Origin: Burkholderiales bacterium | GTDB taxonomy: Bacteria; Pseudomonadota; Gammaproteobacteria; Burkholderiales; Burkholderiaceae_C | NCBI GenBank assembly: GCA_028869035.1 | Contig: JAGWTL010000114.1 | Coordinates: 1 to 8,412 of the forward strand | DNA: 8,412 nt | Direction: 5' to 3' | In this document: positions 1 through 7,400 of the stretch, one piece after another | How positions within the stretch are numbered: position 1 is the first letter of the stretch | How the letters are laid out: each line of letters begins with the position of its first letter | Program-made: the position numbers and the translations under genes | The notes under the pieces: model-generated | The model's database searches: none | What the model was told of the DNA's origin: nothing | What the model saw: only the letters and a program-made list of their open reading frames with translations

Positions 1-187
1 CCCAGCGGGCCTCGTTCATCCAGGGCTGCAGCGCGAGAAAGGCAACCCAGGCCCAGAGCGTGCCCACGGTGCCGGCGGCCTTGGGGCTCAGGCCAGAACC
101 AAAACCCAGCGCGATGGTATGGGCCGGGTGCGCCAGCAGGAAACGGCCGTTGGGCCGGGCCATGGGCGGACGCAGGGGCTGGTTCAT
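1..187 (-). CDS. pgpA: Phosphatidylglycerophosphatase A, N-terminal part (partial)
   Basis: PgpA removes the phosphate from phosphatidylglycerophosphate to give phosphatidylglycerol at the inner membrane. Only the first 62 codons lie in the window; the rest is beyond base 1. The translation begins MNQPLRPPMARPNGRFLLAH and continues with a hydrophobic stretch containing GFGSGLSPKAAGTVGTLWAW at about residues 28-47. That is the typical PgpA N-terminal signature (GSGLSPxAPGTxG). The ATG at 185-187 is preferred because the reading frame further upstream stays open but offers no other ATG, GTG or TTG before thiL. An internal ATG at 161-163 is possible but would shorten the usual N-terminus. No strong Shine-Dalgarno sequence is visible. 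It lies 82 bases downstream of thiL on the same strand, and thiL-pgpA adjacency is common in proteobacteria, which supports the call. The identification is secure for the part seen; activity cannot be judged. Confidence 0.9.
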   Translation of the reverse strand, partial: MNQPLRPPMARPNGRFLLAHPAHTIALGFGSGLSPKAAGTVGTLWAWVAFLALQPWMNEARW

Positions 188-269
188 GCGCAGATTATGG
201 TGGAACGCCGGGCGCGGCGCAGCCGCTGGCCCATCGCTTGACCTGGTATGCGCAGCTGCAACAGCCGGC
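188..269 (-). other. thiL-pgpA intergenic spacer
   Basis: This 82-base spacer lies between the thiL stop and the pgpA start. It contains an 8-base perfect palindrome, AGCCGGCT, at 264-271 that overlaps the thiL stop codon, but no T-tract follows it, so it does not look like an intrinsic terminator. No convincing promoter was seen. It is probably read through, keeping pgpA in the same transcript as thiL; this is an inference. Confidence 0.4.
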
Positions 270-1247
270 TCAGGCGAAGTGATCGAAGGAGGCGTAGCGG
301 CCGGACACCGGCCGGCCCTGCGCGTCGACCAGGCGCAGGCCTGGCCCGGTTTCGATGCGGCCGATGCGCGTGACGGGCGTGCCAGCTTCCCGTGCGGCGG
401 CCAACACGGCTTCGCCCTGTGCGGCCGGGGCCGTGAACAGCAGTTCGTAGTCGTCGCCACCGGCCAGCACCAGGGCCAGGCGCTCCTCTTCACCCAGCGT
501 CGCCCCCTGGGCTGCCAGCAGGGGGGCGGCGAGTGAGGTGTCGATGCAGGCGCCGCAGCCCGAAGCCTGCAGGATGTGGCCCAGGTCGCCGAGCAGGCCG
601 TCGCTGACATCGAGCGCTGCGCTGGCAATGCCGCGCAGAGCCAGGCCGAGCGCGACGCGTGGTGTGGGTTGCTCCAGCCGCGCGCGCGCGGCCTGCAGCA
701 CGGCGGGCGGCAACTGGCGCCGGTCCTGCAGGGCTTCGAGGGCCAGGCGCGCATCGCCCAGCGTGCCGCTGATCCAGAGTTCGTCGCCGACCTGCGCGCC
801 CGAGCGCAGCAGGGCCAGACTTCGGCCGTTCACCACAGGCACTTCACCGAAGACCGTGATGCAGATATTGAGCGGGCCGCGTGTGGTGTCACCGCCGATG
901 AGCTGGCAGTCGTGCGCGTCGGCCAGCGTGAAAAGACCGCGCGCGAAGGCGGCCAGCCAGGCTTGGTCGGCCTGCGGCAGTGCCAGGGCCAGTGTGAAAG
1001 CCAGCGGGCGGGCGCCACAGGCGGCCAGGTCGCTGAGGTTCACGGCCAGGGCCTTGTGGCCCAGCGTGGCGGGATCGACGTCGGCAAAAAAATGCCGACC
1101 TTCGACCAGCATGTCGCTGGAGATGGCCAGCTGCGCGCCGGACGCCGGCTGCAGCAGGGCGCAGTCGTCGCCGATGCCCAGGGCCACGGCGGGATGAGCG
1201 CTCCCCTGGCGCTGAAAGTAACGCCGGATCAGCTCGAACTCACCCAT
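270..1247 (-). CDS. thiL: Thiamine-monophosphate kinase
   Basis: ThiL phosphorylates thiamine monophosphate with ATP to make thiamine diphosphate, the active cofactor, as the last step of the pathway in the cytoplasm. The 325-residue length is normal for the family. Family motifs are present in order: GIGDDCALL (residues 24-32), SSDMLVEGRHF (43-53), NLSDLAACGARP (70-81), GGDTTRG (118-124), DVSDGLLGDL (213-222) and GGDDYELLF (263-271). The aspartates that bind metal and nucleotide in AIR-synthetase-like kinases are therefore intact. The ATG at 1245-1247 gives the expected start MGEFELIRRYF. It has a GGAG about ten bases upstream and overlaps the end of the preceding gene by 8 bases (ATGGGTGA), suggesting translational coupling. 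It sits late in the minus-strand operon before pgpA. Nothing looks broken. Confidence 0.97.
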   Translation of the reverse strand: MGEFELIRRYFQRQGSAHPAVALGIGDDCALLQPASGAQLAISSDMLVEGRHFFADVDPATLGHKALAVNLSDLAACGARPLAFTLALALPQADQAWLAAFARGLFTLADAHDCQLIGGDTTRGPLNICITVFGEVPVVNGRSLALLRSGAQVGDELWISGTLGDARLALEALQDRRQLPPAVLQAARARLEQPTPRVALGLALRGIASAALDVSDGLLGDLGHILQASGCGACIDTSLAAPLLAAQGATLGEEERLALVLAGGDDYELLFTAPAAQGEAVLAAAREAGTPVTRIGRIETGPGLRLVDAQGRPVSGRYASFDHFA

Positions 1248-3231
1248 GTCGCAGCGGCTCCGCGACGGGCGTTTCGCGCGGCGGCCAGAAGAAGCTCAGG
1301 GGCGTGCGCCGCATGCGGGCGCGGATGGCCCGGTACAGGCGCGTGCGGTCCAGGCCTGTGACGTTGTGCGCGCGCAGGGCCAGGCGGAATGCGAAGAAGA
1401 AACTCACCGCGACGTTGAGCACGCCCACGAGTGCGATCGAGACCACGCACCACCAGAACAGCGGCAGTTTCAGGATGTCCGGTCCCAGGGTGACAGCGGC
1501 CGCGCTCAGCTGGCCTGCCGAGAGCGTGACGTGGCGCACGTCCAGCCCGAGGCCGAAGAAGGCCGCGAAGGCCGGCACCAGGCCGAGCATGAAGCCCAGC
1601 GAGATATTGGCCGCCAGACCCGAGATGTTGTGGCGCATCCAGGTGGCCCAGCGGTCGGCCCGCGCCTCGCCCAGCACGGCGGTGATGCGCGGGTGGTAGC
1701 GCAGGGCCGAGTCCATGCGCTGCAGCACGAACCAGTTCTCGGTCCAGCCCGAGATGATGCTGGAGGCGAAGAGCAGTACGCCGGTGAAGGCCGCGAAGAG
1801 GAGCGTGGGGCCGAAAAGTGTCAGCGACTGCAGCACATACTCGGCTTTTTCCAAGCTGAGCGGCGCGTGGCCCACAGCCAGCCAGTACGCGCCGCTCAGC
1901 AGCAGCACGCCGGGCACGACCAGCGCCAGGTTGCCGATCACGGCGGCCACCTGGGAGCGCACGAGGTGGCTGACCTCGTCGACGAAGTCCTCGACGGCGC
2001 CGGGCGCCTGCAGATCCCTGAGTTTGGCGGCCATGGCCGGCGCAGTCATCGCTGGCTGTTTGGTGGCGACGGTCCAGTGCAGCAGTTGCACCAGCACGAA
2101 ACACAGGGCGTAGTTGAGCCCGGCGGCAAAGCCGCCCCAGAAGGCTGACAGGCCCAGGCCCAGCAGCGCGAACTTCAGCAAGGTGGTCACCGAGATCAGG
2201 GCGCCGCCGCCCGCGGCCTTGCGCAGCATGTCGGCGTACTCGGCCCGGTTGCGCGTGATGTAGTGTTCGCCGGTTTCGGCGCTGCGTTCGGCCACCTTGG
2301 CCGCCAGCAGGGAGGAGTTGCCCGCGATCAGCGCACGCAGGCTGCGGTTGTTGTGGCCGGCCAGGGTGAGCTGGGCCAGCAGCTTGCCGGTGCCGACGGC
2401 GTCGGGGGCCAGCAGGACGTCGAGCAGCAGGCGGCAGCGCAGCACGCGTTCGCGCAGTTGGCGCAGGCGGAACACCACGTCGACCGAGATGCCGTGTTCG
2501 TCCAGGTGGGTGTAGACGCTGGCGGCGGCCTGGCGGCAGGCGTCGAGCCGGTCCTTGAAGGCCTGAACGGCCTGGTCCAGGGCGGCCGCGTCGATGGGGC
2601 GCTGCTGCAGGGCGCGGCGCAGGGTTTCGAAGTCGACCAGCAGCTCACGGTAGGACTGCTGCTGCGCGCTGTTGTCCATGCGCAGGCGCAGTTCGGGGGC
2701 GTAGCCGACGGCGCAGATCTGGCTCACGCAGCAGGCGATGGATTCCTCCAGGGCCGCAAGCCAGGCCCGGGAGCCCGCAGCCGGCAGGCCCAGCGCCGCA
2801 GCCAGGCGTTTTTCGGTTTCCTCGTCCAGGCGGCCCAGCCAGGCGGCGTCGAAGTCGTGAGGGAAGAGCAGGGTATGGAGTTCGGAAGCGTCGCGCGTCT
2901 GCGGTGTGGCCGGCAGCACGTGGCGCAACAGGCGATTGATGAATTCGCTCAGGAAAACCGGGCGCTGAGCAAAGCCGTGGTCGGCCAGCAGGGTGGTGCC
3001 GTCCACGCCGTCCAGCAGGGCCAGCCACCAGGCCTGGGCGCGGGTGCGCAACTCCGCGCCGGTCTCCAGCCGCTCGATCAGCAGTTGCAGGCGTTCCAGG
3101 GTGGTGCCGACCGAACTGCGGTCGCCGCGCATCCAGTCCAGCAGGCGGACCAGCCAGAGGTGGCGTTCGACCAGCGTGGCTTCGGGGTCCAGTGCGTCCA
3201 GCAGGGTGTCGAGATCGCGCGGTGACGCCAT
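1240..3231 (-). CDS. 'Site-specific recombinase' family (SpecificRecomb) multi-pass membrane protein, function unknown
   Basis: This 663-residue protein matches, from memory of the family, proteins annotated 'site-specific recombinase' after a gonococcal Gcr-type entry (Pfam SpecificRecomb). The sequence shows a soluble, helical N-terminal half (residues 1-340), which includes a run beginning AGHNNRSLRALIAGNSSLLA near 291. The C-terminal half has about six hydrophobic helices, near residues 343-363, 364-388, 427-453, 470-494, 540-562 and 590-616. Between and after them are the conserved-looking blocks ATKQPAMTAPAMAAKL (389-404), SGWTENW (494-500), HNISGLAANISLGFML (534-549) and PLSFFWPP (644-651). 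I see neither the R..H..R..Y pattern of tyrosine recombinases nor the N-terminal catalytic fold of serine recombinases. An inner-membrane role is therefore more likely than DNA recombination, but no substrate can be named. The start is 9 bases after the apaG stop, with AGGG as a modest ribosome binding site overlapping that stop codon. The gene ends by overlapping thiL by 8 bases. Family assignment is fairly sure; function is not. Confidence 0.8.
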   Translation of the reverse strand: MASPRDLDTLLDALDPEATLVERHLWLVRLLDWMRGDRSSVGTTLERLQLLIERLETGAELRTRAQAWWLALLDGVDGTTLLADHGFAQRPVFLSEFINRLLRHVLPATPQTRDASELHTLLFPHDFDAAWLGRLDEETEKRLAAALGLPAAGSRAWLAALEESIACCVSQICAVGYAPELRLRMDNSAQQQSYRELLVDFETLRRALQQRPIDAAALDQAVQAFKDRLDACRQAAASVYTHLDEHGISVDVVFRLRQLRERVLRCRLLLDVLLAPDAVGTGKLLAQLTLAGHNNRSLRALIAGNSSLLAAKVAERSAETGEHYITRNRAEYADMLRKAAGGGALISVTTLLKFALLGLGLSAFWGGFAAGLNYALCFVLVQLLHWTVATKQPAMTAPAMAAKLRDLQAPGAVEDFVDEVSHLVRSQVAAVIGNLALVVPGVLLLSGAYWLAVGHAPLSLEKAEYVLQSLTLFGPTLLFAAFTGVLLFASSIISGWTENWFVLQRMDSALRYHPRITAVLGEARADRWATWMRHNISGLAANISLGFMLGLVPAFAAFFGLGLDVRHVTLSAGQLSAAAVTLGPDILKLPLFWWCVVSIALVGVLNVAVSFFFAFRLALRAHNVTGLDRTRLYRAIRARMRRTPLSFFWPPRETPVAEPLRHG

Positions 3232-3240
3232 GAACAGGCC

Positions 3241-3633
3241 CTAGTGCAAAGTACGCGCGCCGCCGCCGGCGCTCAGCGCGTCCAGCACGAACATGGGGAT
3301 GTCCACGTCGAAGCGCTCGCCATCCTCGGCCACGAAGAAGTAGCTGCCGTGCATGGTGCCGGTAGCTGTGCGCAGGCGGGTGCCGCTGGTGTATTCGAAG
3401 GTGGCGCCGGGTTGCAGCAGGGGCTGCTGGCCGACCACGCCCAGGCCGCGCACCTTCTCGGTGTGGCCGCTGGCGTCATTGACGTTCCAGCTGCGCGCGA
3501 TCAACTGCGCCGGGATCTCGCCGGTGTTGGTGATGGTGATGGTGTAGGCGAAAACGTAGAGTCCCTGCGTCGGCGCCGACTGCTCGGGCAGATGGCGTGG
3601 CTGGACTTCGACAAGAATCTGGTACTTGGCCAT
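3241..3633 (-). CDS. apaG: ApaG domain protein (historically 'Co2+/Mg2+ efflux protein')
   Basis: ApaG is a small single-domain beta-sandwich protein. In enterobacteria the gene is linked to apaH and mutants affect cobalt resistance and magnesium efflux, but its biochemical role is not settled. The 130-residue length fits the family. Diagnostic stretches are VFAYTITITNTGEIPAQLIA (residues about 27-46), RSWNVNDASGHTEKVRGLGV (47-66), VGQQPLLQPGATFEYTSGTR (67-86) and GTMHGSYFF (about 92-100), followed by the usual FDVDIPMFVLDA near the C-terminus. No signal peptide or membrane segment is seen, so it is cytoplasmic. The ATG at 3631-3633 gives the canonical MAKYQILVEVQP start. Only a weak GGAA lies upstream. 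It is first in the minus-strand cluster leading to thiL and pgpA, and divergent from rpe across just 35 bases. Confidence 0.96.
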   Translation of the reverse strand: MAKYQILVEVQPRHLPEQSAPTQGLYVFAYTITITNTGEIPAQLIARSWNVNDASGHTEKVRGLGVVGQQPLLQPGATFEYTSGTRLRTATGTMHGSYFFVAEDGERFDVDIPMFVLDALSAGGGARTLH

Positions 3634-3668
3634 ATATAGTTCCGCATCGTACCTGCGAAAATACCCGT
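3634..3668. promoter_or_regulatory. Divergent apaG/rpe intergenic region with candidate rpe -10
   Basis: Only 35 bases separate the two divergent start codons, so any promoters must overlap each other or the coding starts. On the plus strand TATAGT at 3635-3640 matches five of six bases of the sigma-70 -10 consensus. It would place a transcript start about 20 bases before the rpe ATG. No good TTGACA-like -35 was found at 16-18 bases upstream. On the minus strand TACGAT (bases 3653-3648) is a weaker -10 candidate for apaG. Neither gene has a strong Shine-Dalgarno sequence here. The promoter assignment is tentative. Confidence 0.35.
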
Positions 3669-4349
3669 ATGAGTAAAACCTACCGCATCGCCCCCTCCAT
3701 CCTCTCGGCCGATTTCGCCCGTCTGGGCGAGGAGGTGCGCAACGTGGTCGCTGCCGGCGCCGACTGGATCCATTTCGACGTGATGGACAACCATTACGTG
3801 CCCAACCTGACCTTCGGCCCCATGGTGTGCCAGGCCCTCAAGCCGCATGCGAAGACCCCCGAGGGCAAGGCCGTGCCGATCGACGTGCACCTCATGGTGC
3901 AGCCGGTGGACGCGCTGGCCGCGGCCTTTGCCGATGCGGGCGCCGACCTGATCAGCTTCCACCCCGACGCCTCGGGCCATGTGCACCGCAGCGTGCAGGC
4001 CATCAAGAGCAAGGGCTGCCAGGCCGGTCTGGTGTTCAACCCGGCGCAGCCGCTGGATGTGCTGGACTGGGTGATCGAGGACATCGACCTCATCCTCATC
4101 ATGAGCGTGAACCCGGGTTTCGGCGGGCAAAGCTTCATCGACTCCGCCCTGCGCAAAGTGGAAGCTGCGCGCCAGCGCATCACGGCCTCGGGCAAGGACA
4201 TCCGACTGGAGGTCGACGGCGGCATCAAGGCCGACAACATCCGCCGCGTGGCCGATGCCGGGGCCGACACCTTCGTGGCCGGCAGCGCCATCTTCGGCAA
4301 GCCGGACTACCGCGCCGTGATCCACGCCATGCGCCAGGCGCTGGCCTGA
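3669..4349 (+). CDS. rpe: Ribulose-phosphate 3-epimerase
   Basis: Rpe interconverts D-ribulose 5-phosphate and D-xylulose 5-phosphate in the pentose phosphate pathway and, where present, the Calvin cycle. It is a cytoplasmic TIM-barrel enzyme. The 226-residue product shows APSILSADF (residues 8-16), WIHFDVMDNHYVPNLTFGP (33-51), IDVHLMV (71-77), MSVNPGFGGQSFI (145-157), LEVDGGI (180-186) and FVAGSAIF (202-209). Expected metal and catalytic residues are therefore present: H36, D38, H74 and D183, with S10 near the substrate. A few extra residues (KTPEGKAV, 62-69) lie in the loop before IDVHLMV compared with the E. coli protein. The ATG at 3669 gives the standard MSKTYRIAPSIL start. A further in-frame ATG at 3597 is rejected because it would overlap apaG and add an unrelated N-terminus. 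The gene is followed after 78 bases by the c-di-GMP gene on the same strand. Confidence 0.98.
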   Translation: MSKTYRIAPSILSADFARLGEEVRNVVAAGADWIHFDVMDNHYVPNLTFGPMVCQALKPHAKTPEGKAVPIDVHLMVQPVDALAAAFADAGADLISFHPDASGHVHRSVQAIKSKGCQAGLVFNPAQPLDVLDWVIEDIDLILIMSVNPGFGGQSFIDSALRKVEAARQRITASGKDIRLEVDGGIKADNIRRVADAGADTFVAGSAIFGKPDYRAVIHAMRQALA

Positions 4350-4350
4350 G

Positions 4351-4372
4351 CGGGGCAGGCGGGCGCGCCCCG
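4351..4372 (+). repeat. GC-rich inverted repeat after rpe
   Basis: One base after the rpe stop codon, CGGGGC (4351-4356) pairs with GCCCCG (4367-4372) across ten bases, and the perfect palindrome GGGCGCGCCC lies at 4361-4370. An RNA hairpin is likely. No run of T follows, so it is not a standard intrinsic terminator. It may stabilise the 3' end of the rpe message or slow polymerase before the next gene. Confidence 0.4.
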
Positions 4373-4401
4373 CGTGTCGGCCATGAGGTCTGGGTGTACG
4401 C

Positions 4402-4407
4402 TATAAG
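4402..4407 (+). promoter_or_regulatory. Candidate -10 element for the c-di-GMP gene
   Basis: TATAAG lies 20 bases before the ATG at 4428 and is preceded by GC, giving GCTATAAG. It matches the -10 consensus at five of six positions and would give a leader of about 14 bases. No recognisable -35 is present at the right distance. The gap also lacks a clear Shine-Dalgarno sequence, so both transcription and translation start signals look weak. The C just upstream of the hexamer would be compatible with an RpoS-type promoter, but this is speculation. Confidence 0.25.
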
Positions 4408-4427
4408 GCCAGCATCGACGCCAGTTC

Positions 4428-7400
4428 ATGAAAAGCAGCGACACCACGCCTATCGCATCCAAGCCGCAGAGCAAGCGCCGGTCCGGATGGCGGCGCGTGC
4501 TGGACTGGCTGCCCGGGCGCAGCCGGCCCAAAGGCGGCACCCATGTGCACCGCCGGGTGCGGCTGGCCCTGTACACGGTGCTGGTGGTGGTGGGCGCGCT
4601 GGCCTTGTGGCAGATGCGCCAGCAGCAGCATGCCGAAGAAATCCGGCAAGCCGATGCGGAGATCATTCGTGTGGCCGCTGCCCAGAGCACGCAGATCCAG
4701 CGCATGATCATGTTGCTGACCCAGCTGCAGTACCGCGAGGGCAGCGAAGAGGAGCACGTCAACGCACTGGCCGAGACCCTGAGCCAGGCGCAGACCCAGG
4801 CCACGCTGCTGGACGAGCTGCTGACGCGCCAGGGGGTCTGGCAGCTGAACGACCGCTCCCAGCTGCGCAGCGCCATCTCCGAATGGCAGAACCGGCGCGA
4901 ACGCGTCTGGTACCGGGCCCAGTCCCTGCTGTGGCTGATTGACCAGGACAATCAGCGGAAGCGCCCGGTCGCCGCCCAGTTCCTGCTGACCGAACTGGAA
5001 TCCTTCTGGCTGACGACACAAAGCCTGGTGGACGAATTGCAACTGGCCGCCCAGCGCCGCTCACGCGCCAGCCTGGAGCGGATCGAACTTTCTGGCAACG
5101 TCATGCTCGGCGTGCTCTTGCTGCTGATCCTGGCGGTGGCCGAGCCGCTGGTGCTTTTCGTGCGCAGGCAGGGCGAGAATCTGCAGCAGCAATCGACGGA
5201 TCTCCAGCGCCTGGCCCTGGTGGCGCAGCGCACCTCGAACTGGGTGGCCGTGGTGGATCGCGAACGTCGTGTGCTCTGGTGCAACGAGGCTTTCCTGCGC
5301 GGCAAGGGCGGCACGCTGGACGAGGTGCTGGGCCAGCATGCGGCCCTGCTGGCCACCAATGCCTGCAACGACGCCGAGGAAATGACGCGCCTGCTGGCCG
5401 AACTGGACATGGGGCTGGCGGTCAGGGTGGATGTCATGCACCGGGGGCGCCATGGCGCGGAGGTCTGGCTCGATGTCGACTACCAGCCCATCCACGACGC
5501 GCAGGGCCTGCACACCGGCTTCACGCTGGTGGCTCGCGACATCACCGACACGGTAAACGAGCGCGTGCGCATGCAGACGCTGCTGGACACCCTGCCAGCC
5601 GGTGTGGTGCTGCAGTCGGCTCAAGGGGTGGTGATCGAGTGCAACCGCCAGGCCCAGGAGATGCTGGCGTTGCCGGAGCAGAAGCTGCTGGGCCGTGACC
5701 GGCTCGCCGAGGACAACATGGTGGTGCGCTCCGACCTCACGCCTTATGCGATAGCGGATCGCCCCAGCGTGCGCACCCTGCGCAGCGGCCAGGGGCTGCG
5801 CGGCGAACTCGTCGGCCACATGCGCACGGCGGGTGAGTTGCGCTGGCACATGGTCAACACCGAGCCCATGCATGATGCGGCGGGACACCTGACCGGCGTG
5901 ATCTCCTGCCTGGTCGATGTGACGCAGCAGCGCGAGCAGCAGCAACTGCTCACGCTGGCTATCGAAAGCGCGTCGCTGGGCGTCTGGCTGTGGGACATAC
6001 CGAGCGGCCGCATGGACGTGAACGACCGCCTGCTGGCGCTGTTCGGCTATCGGCAGGGGGAGATGGATCTGACGTCAGAGGGCTTCTACCAGCTGATCCA
6101 CCCCGAAGACCGCGAAGGCTGGCGCTGGGCCATCCGTACCAATCTGCGTGATTCGCACCAGCCCCTGCACTGGGAGGTGCGCATCCACCACGGCAGCGGA
6201 CGCTGGATGTGGTCGCTGTTCAGTGGCACGGTGGTGGCGCGTGACGCCAGCGGCCGGGCCCTGCGCATGGCAGGCATCTGTTACGACATCAATGCCCAGA
6301 AGGAGCTCGAGGAGCAGCTGCGTCAGTCGGCCCGCACCGACAGCCTCACGCGCCTGCCCAACCGGGTCGAACTGCTCAGCCGCATCCATGCCTCGATCCA
6401 GCACGCCCGGCAGCAGCCGAGTTACTGCTTCGCGGTGCTCTTCATGGACTTTGACCGCTTCAAGCAGGTCAACGATACGCTGGGCCATTCGGTCGGTGAC
6501 GAGCTGCTGCGCCAGATCGCCAAGCGACTGGAAGACAGCCTGCGCCCGGGCGACGCTTTCGTGCAGACCAGCGATTTCAGCCAGATGGCCGCGCGCATCG
6601 GCGGCGACGAGTTCGTGGTGCTGCTGGAAAACATCCGCGGTGACCTGGACGCCCAGGTGGTGGCGGCACGCCTGCTGGAGGTGCTGGCCGAGCCTTACCA
6701 GATCGGCCCGCATCGTGTCAGCTCCACGGCCAGCATCGGCATCGTGACTACGGCGCACATGGCCGACGACCCGGACAGCGTGCTGCGCGACGCCGACATC
6801 GCGATGTACGAGGCCAAGCGCCAGGGGCGCGGGCGTTACGAGATGTTCGAGCCCTCCATGCGCAAACGCGTGCATGACGATGTGGAGCTGGAGAACGATC
6901 TGCGCCAGGCCATCGGCACGGGCGAGATCCATGTGGTCTACCAGCCCATGATCGACCTGGCCAGCGGCCGTCTGGTCGGTATGGAAGCCTTGGCGCGCTG
7001 GTTGCATCCGCAGCGCGGCTCGGTGTCGCCGCTGACCTTCATTCCGGTGGCCGAGGCCACGGGCATGATCGGCCGCCTGGGTGAATTCGTCCTGAAGACG
7101 GCCTGCCATGAGCTGGTGCGCCTGCGCACCCTGCTGGGCGAACGCGCACCGGAAACCGTGTCGGTCAACCTCTCTCGCGCCCAACTGCGCCAGGCCGGTT
7201 TTGCCGCCAAGCTGTCGGAGCTGCTCTACAGCGCCGGGCTGACGCCGGACGCGCTCATGCTGGAAGTGACCGAGAGCCTGGCGGCCCAGGACGAGGCCAT
7301 GCAGACCATCCTGCACGAGATCCGCACGCTCGGCGTCGCGCTTTCGCTGGACGATTTCGGCACCGGTTATTCCTCGCTCTCCTGCCTGCACGAACTGCCG

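Noticed and set aside
1229..2104. Second minus-strand open frame inside the SpecificRecomb gene
   Set aside because: It is the same strand but a different frame, and the arginine/alanine-rich translation shows no family motif. The 663-residue frame carries conserved blocks and membrane helices.
2263..3225. Open frame of 320 codons on the plus strand
   Set aside because: It is antisense to the SpecificRecomb gene. The repetitive G/Q/A/V composition is a codon-bias shadow.
1240..3231. Mobile element or DNA inversion system implied by the 'recombinase' name
   Set aside because: There are no flanking inverted repeats or att-like sites, base composition is uniform, and the gene overlaps operon neighbours. 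The protein itself looks like a membrane protein.
3597..3668. Upstream in-frame ATG that would lengthen Rpe by 24 residues
   Set aside because: It would overlap apaG coding sequence on the other strand, and the added residues do not match Rpe N-termini. The ATG at 3669 gives the standard start.
3501..4325. Minus-strand open frame of 274 codons across rpe
   Set aside because: It is antisense to rpe, which has all its family motifs. The shadow reads as H/D/G/V-rich low-information protein.
4351..4372. rpe 3' hairpin as an intrinsic terminator
   Set aside because: The stem is GC-rich but is followed by GCGTGTCGG, not a T-tract, so I list it only as an inverted repeat.
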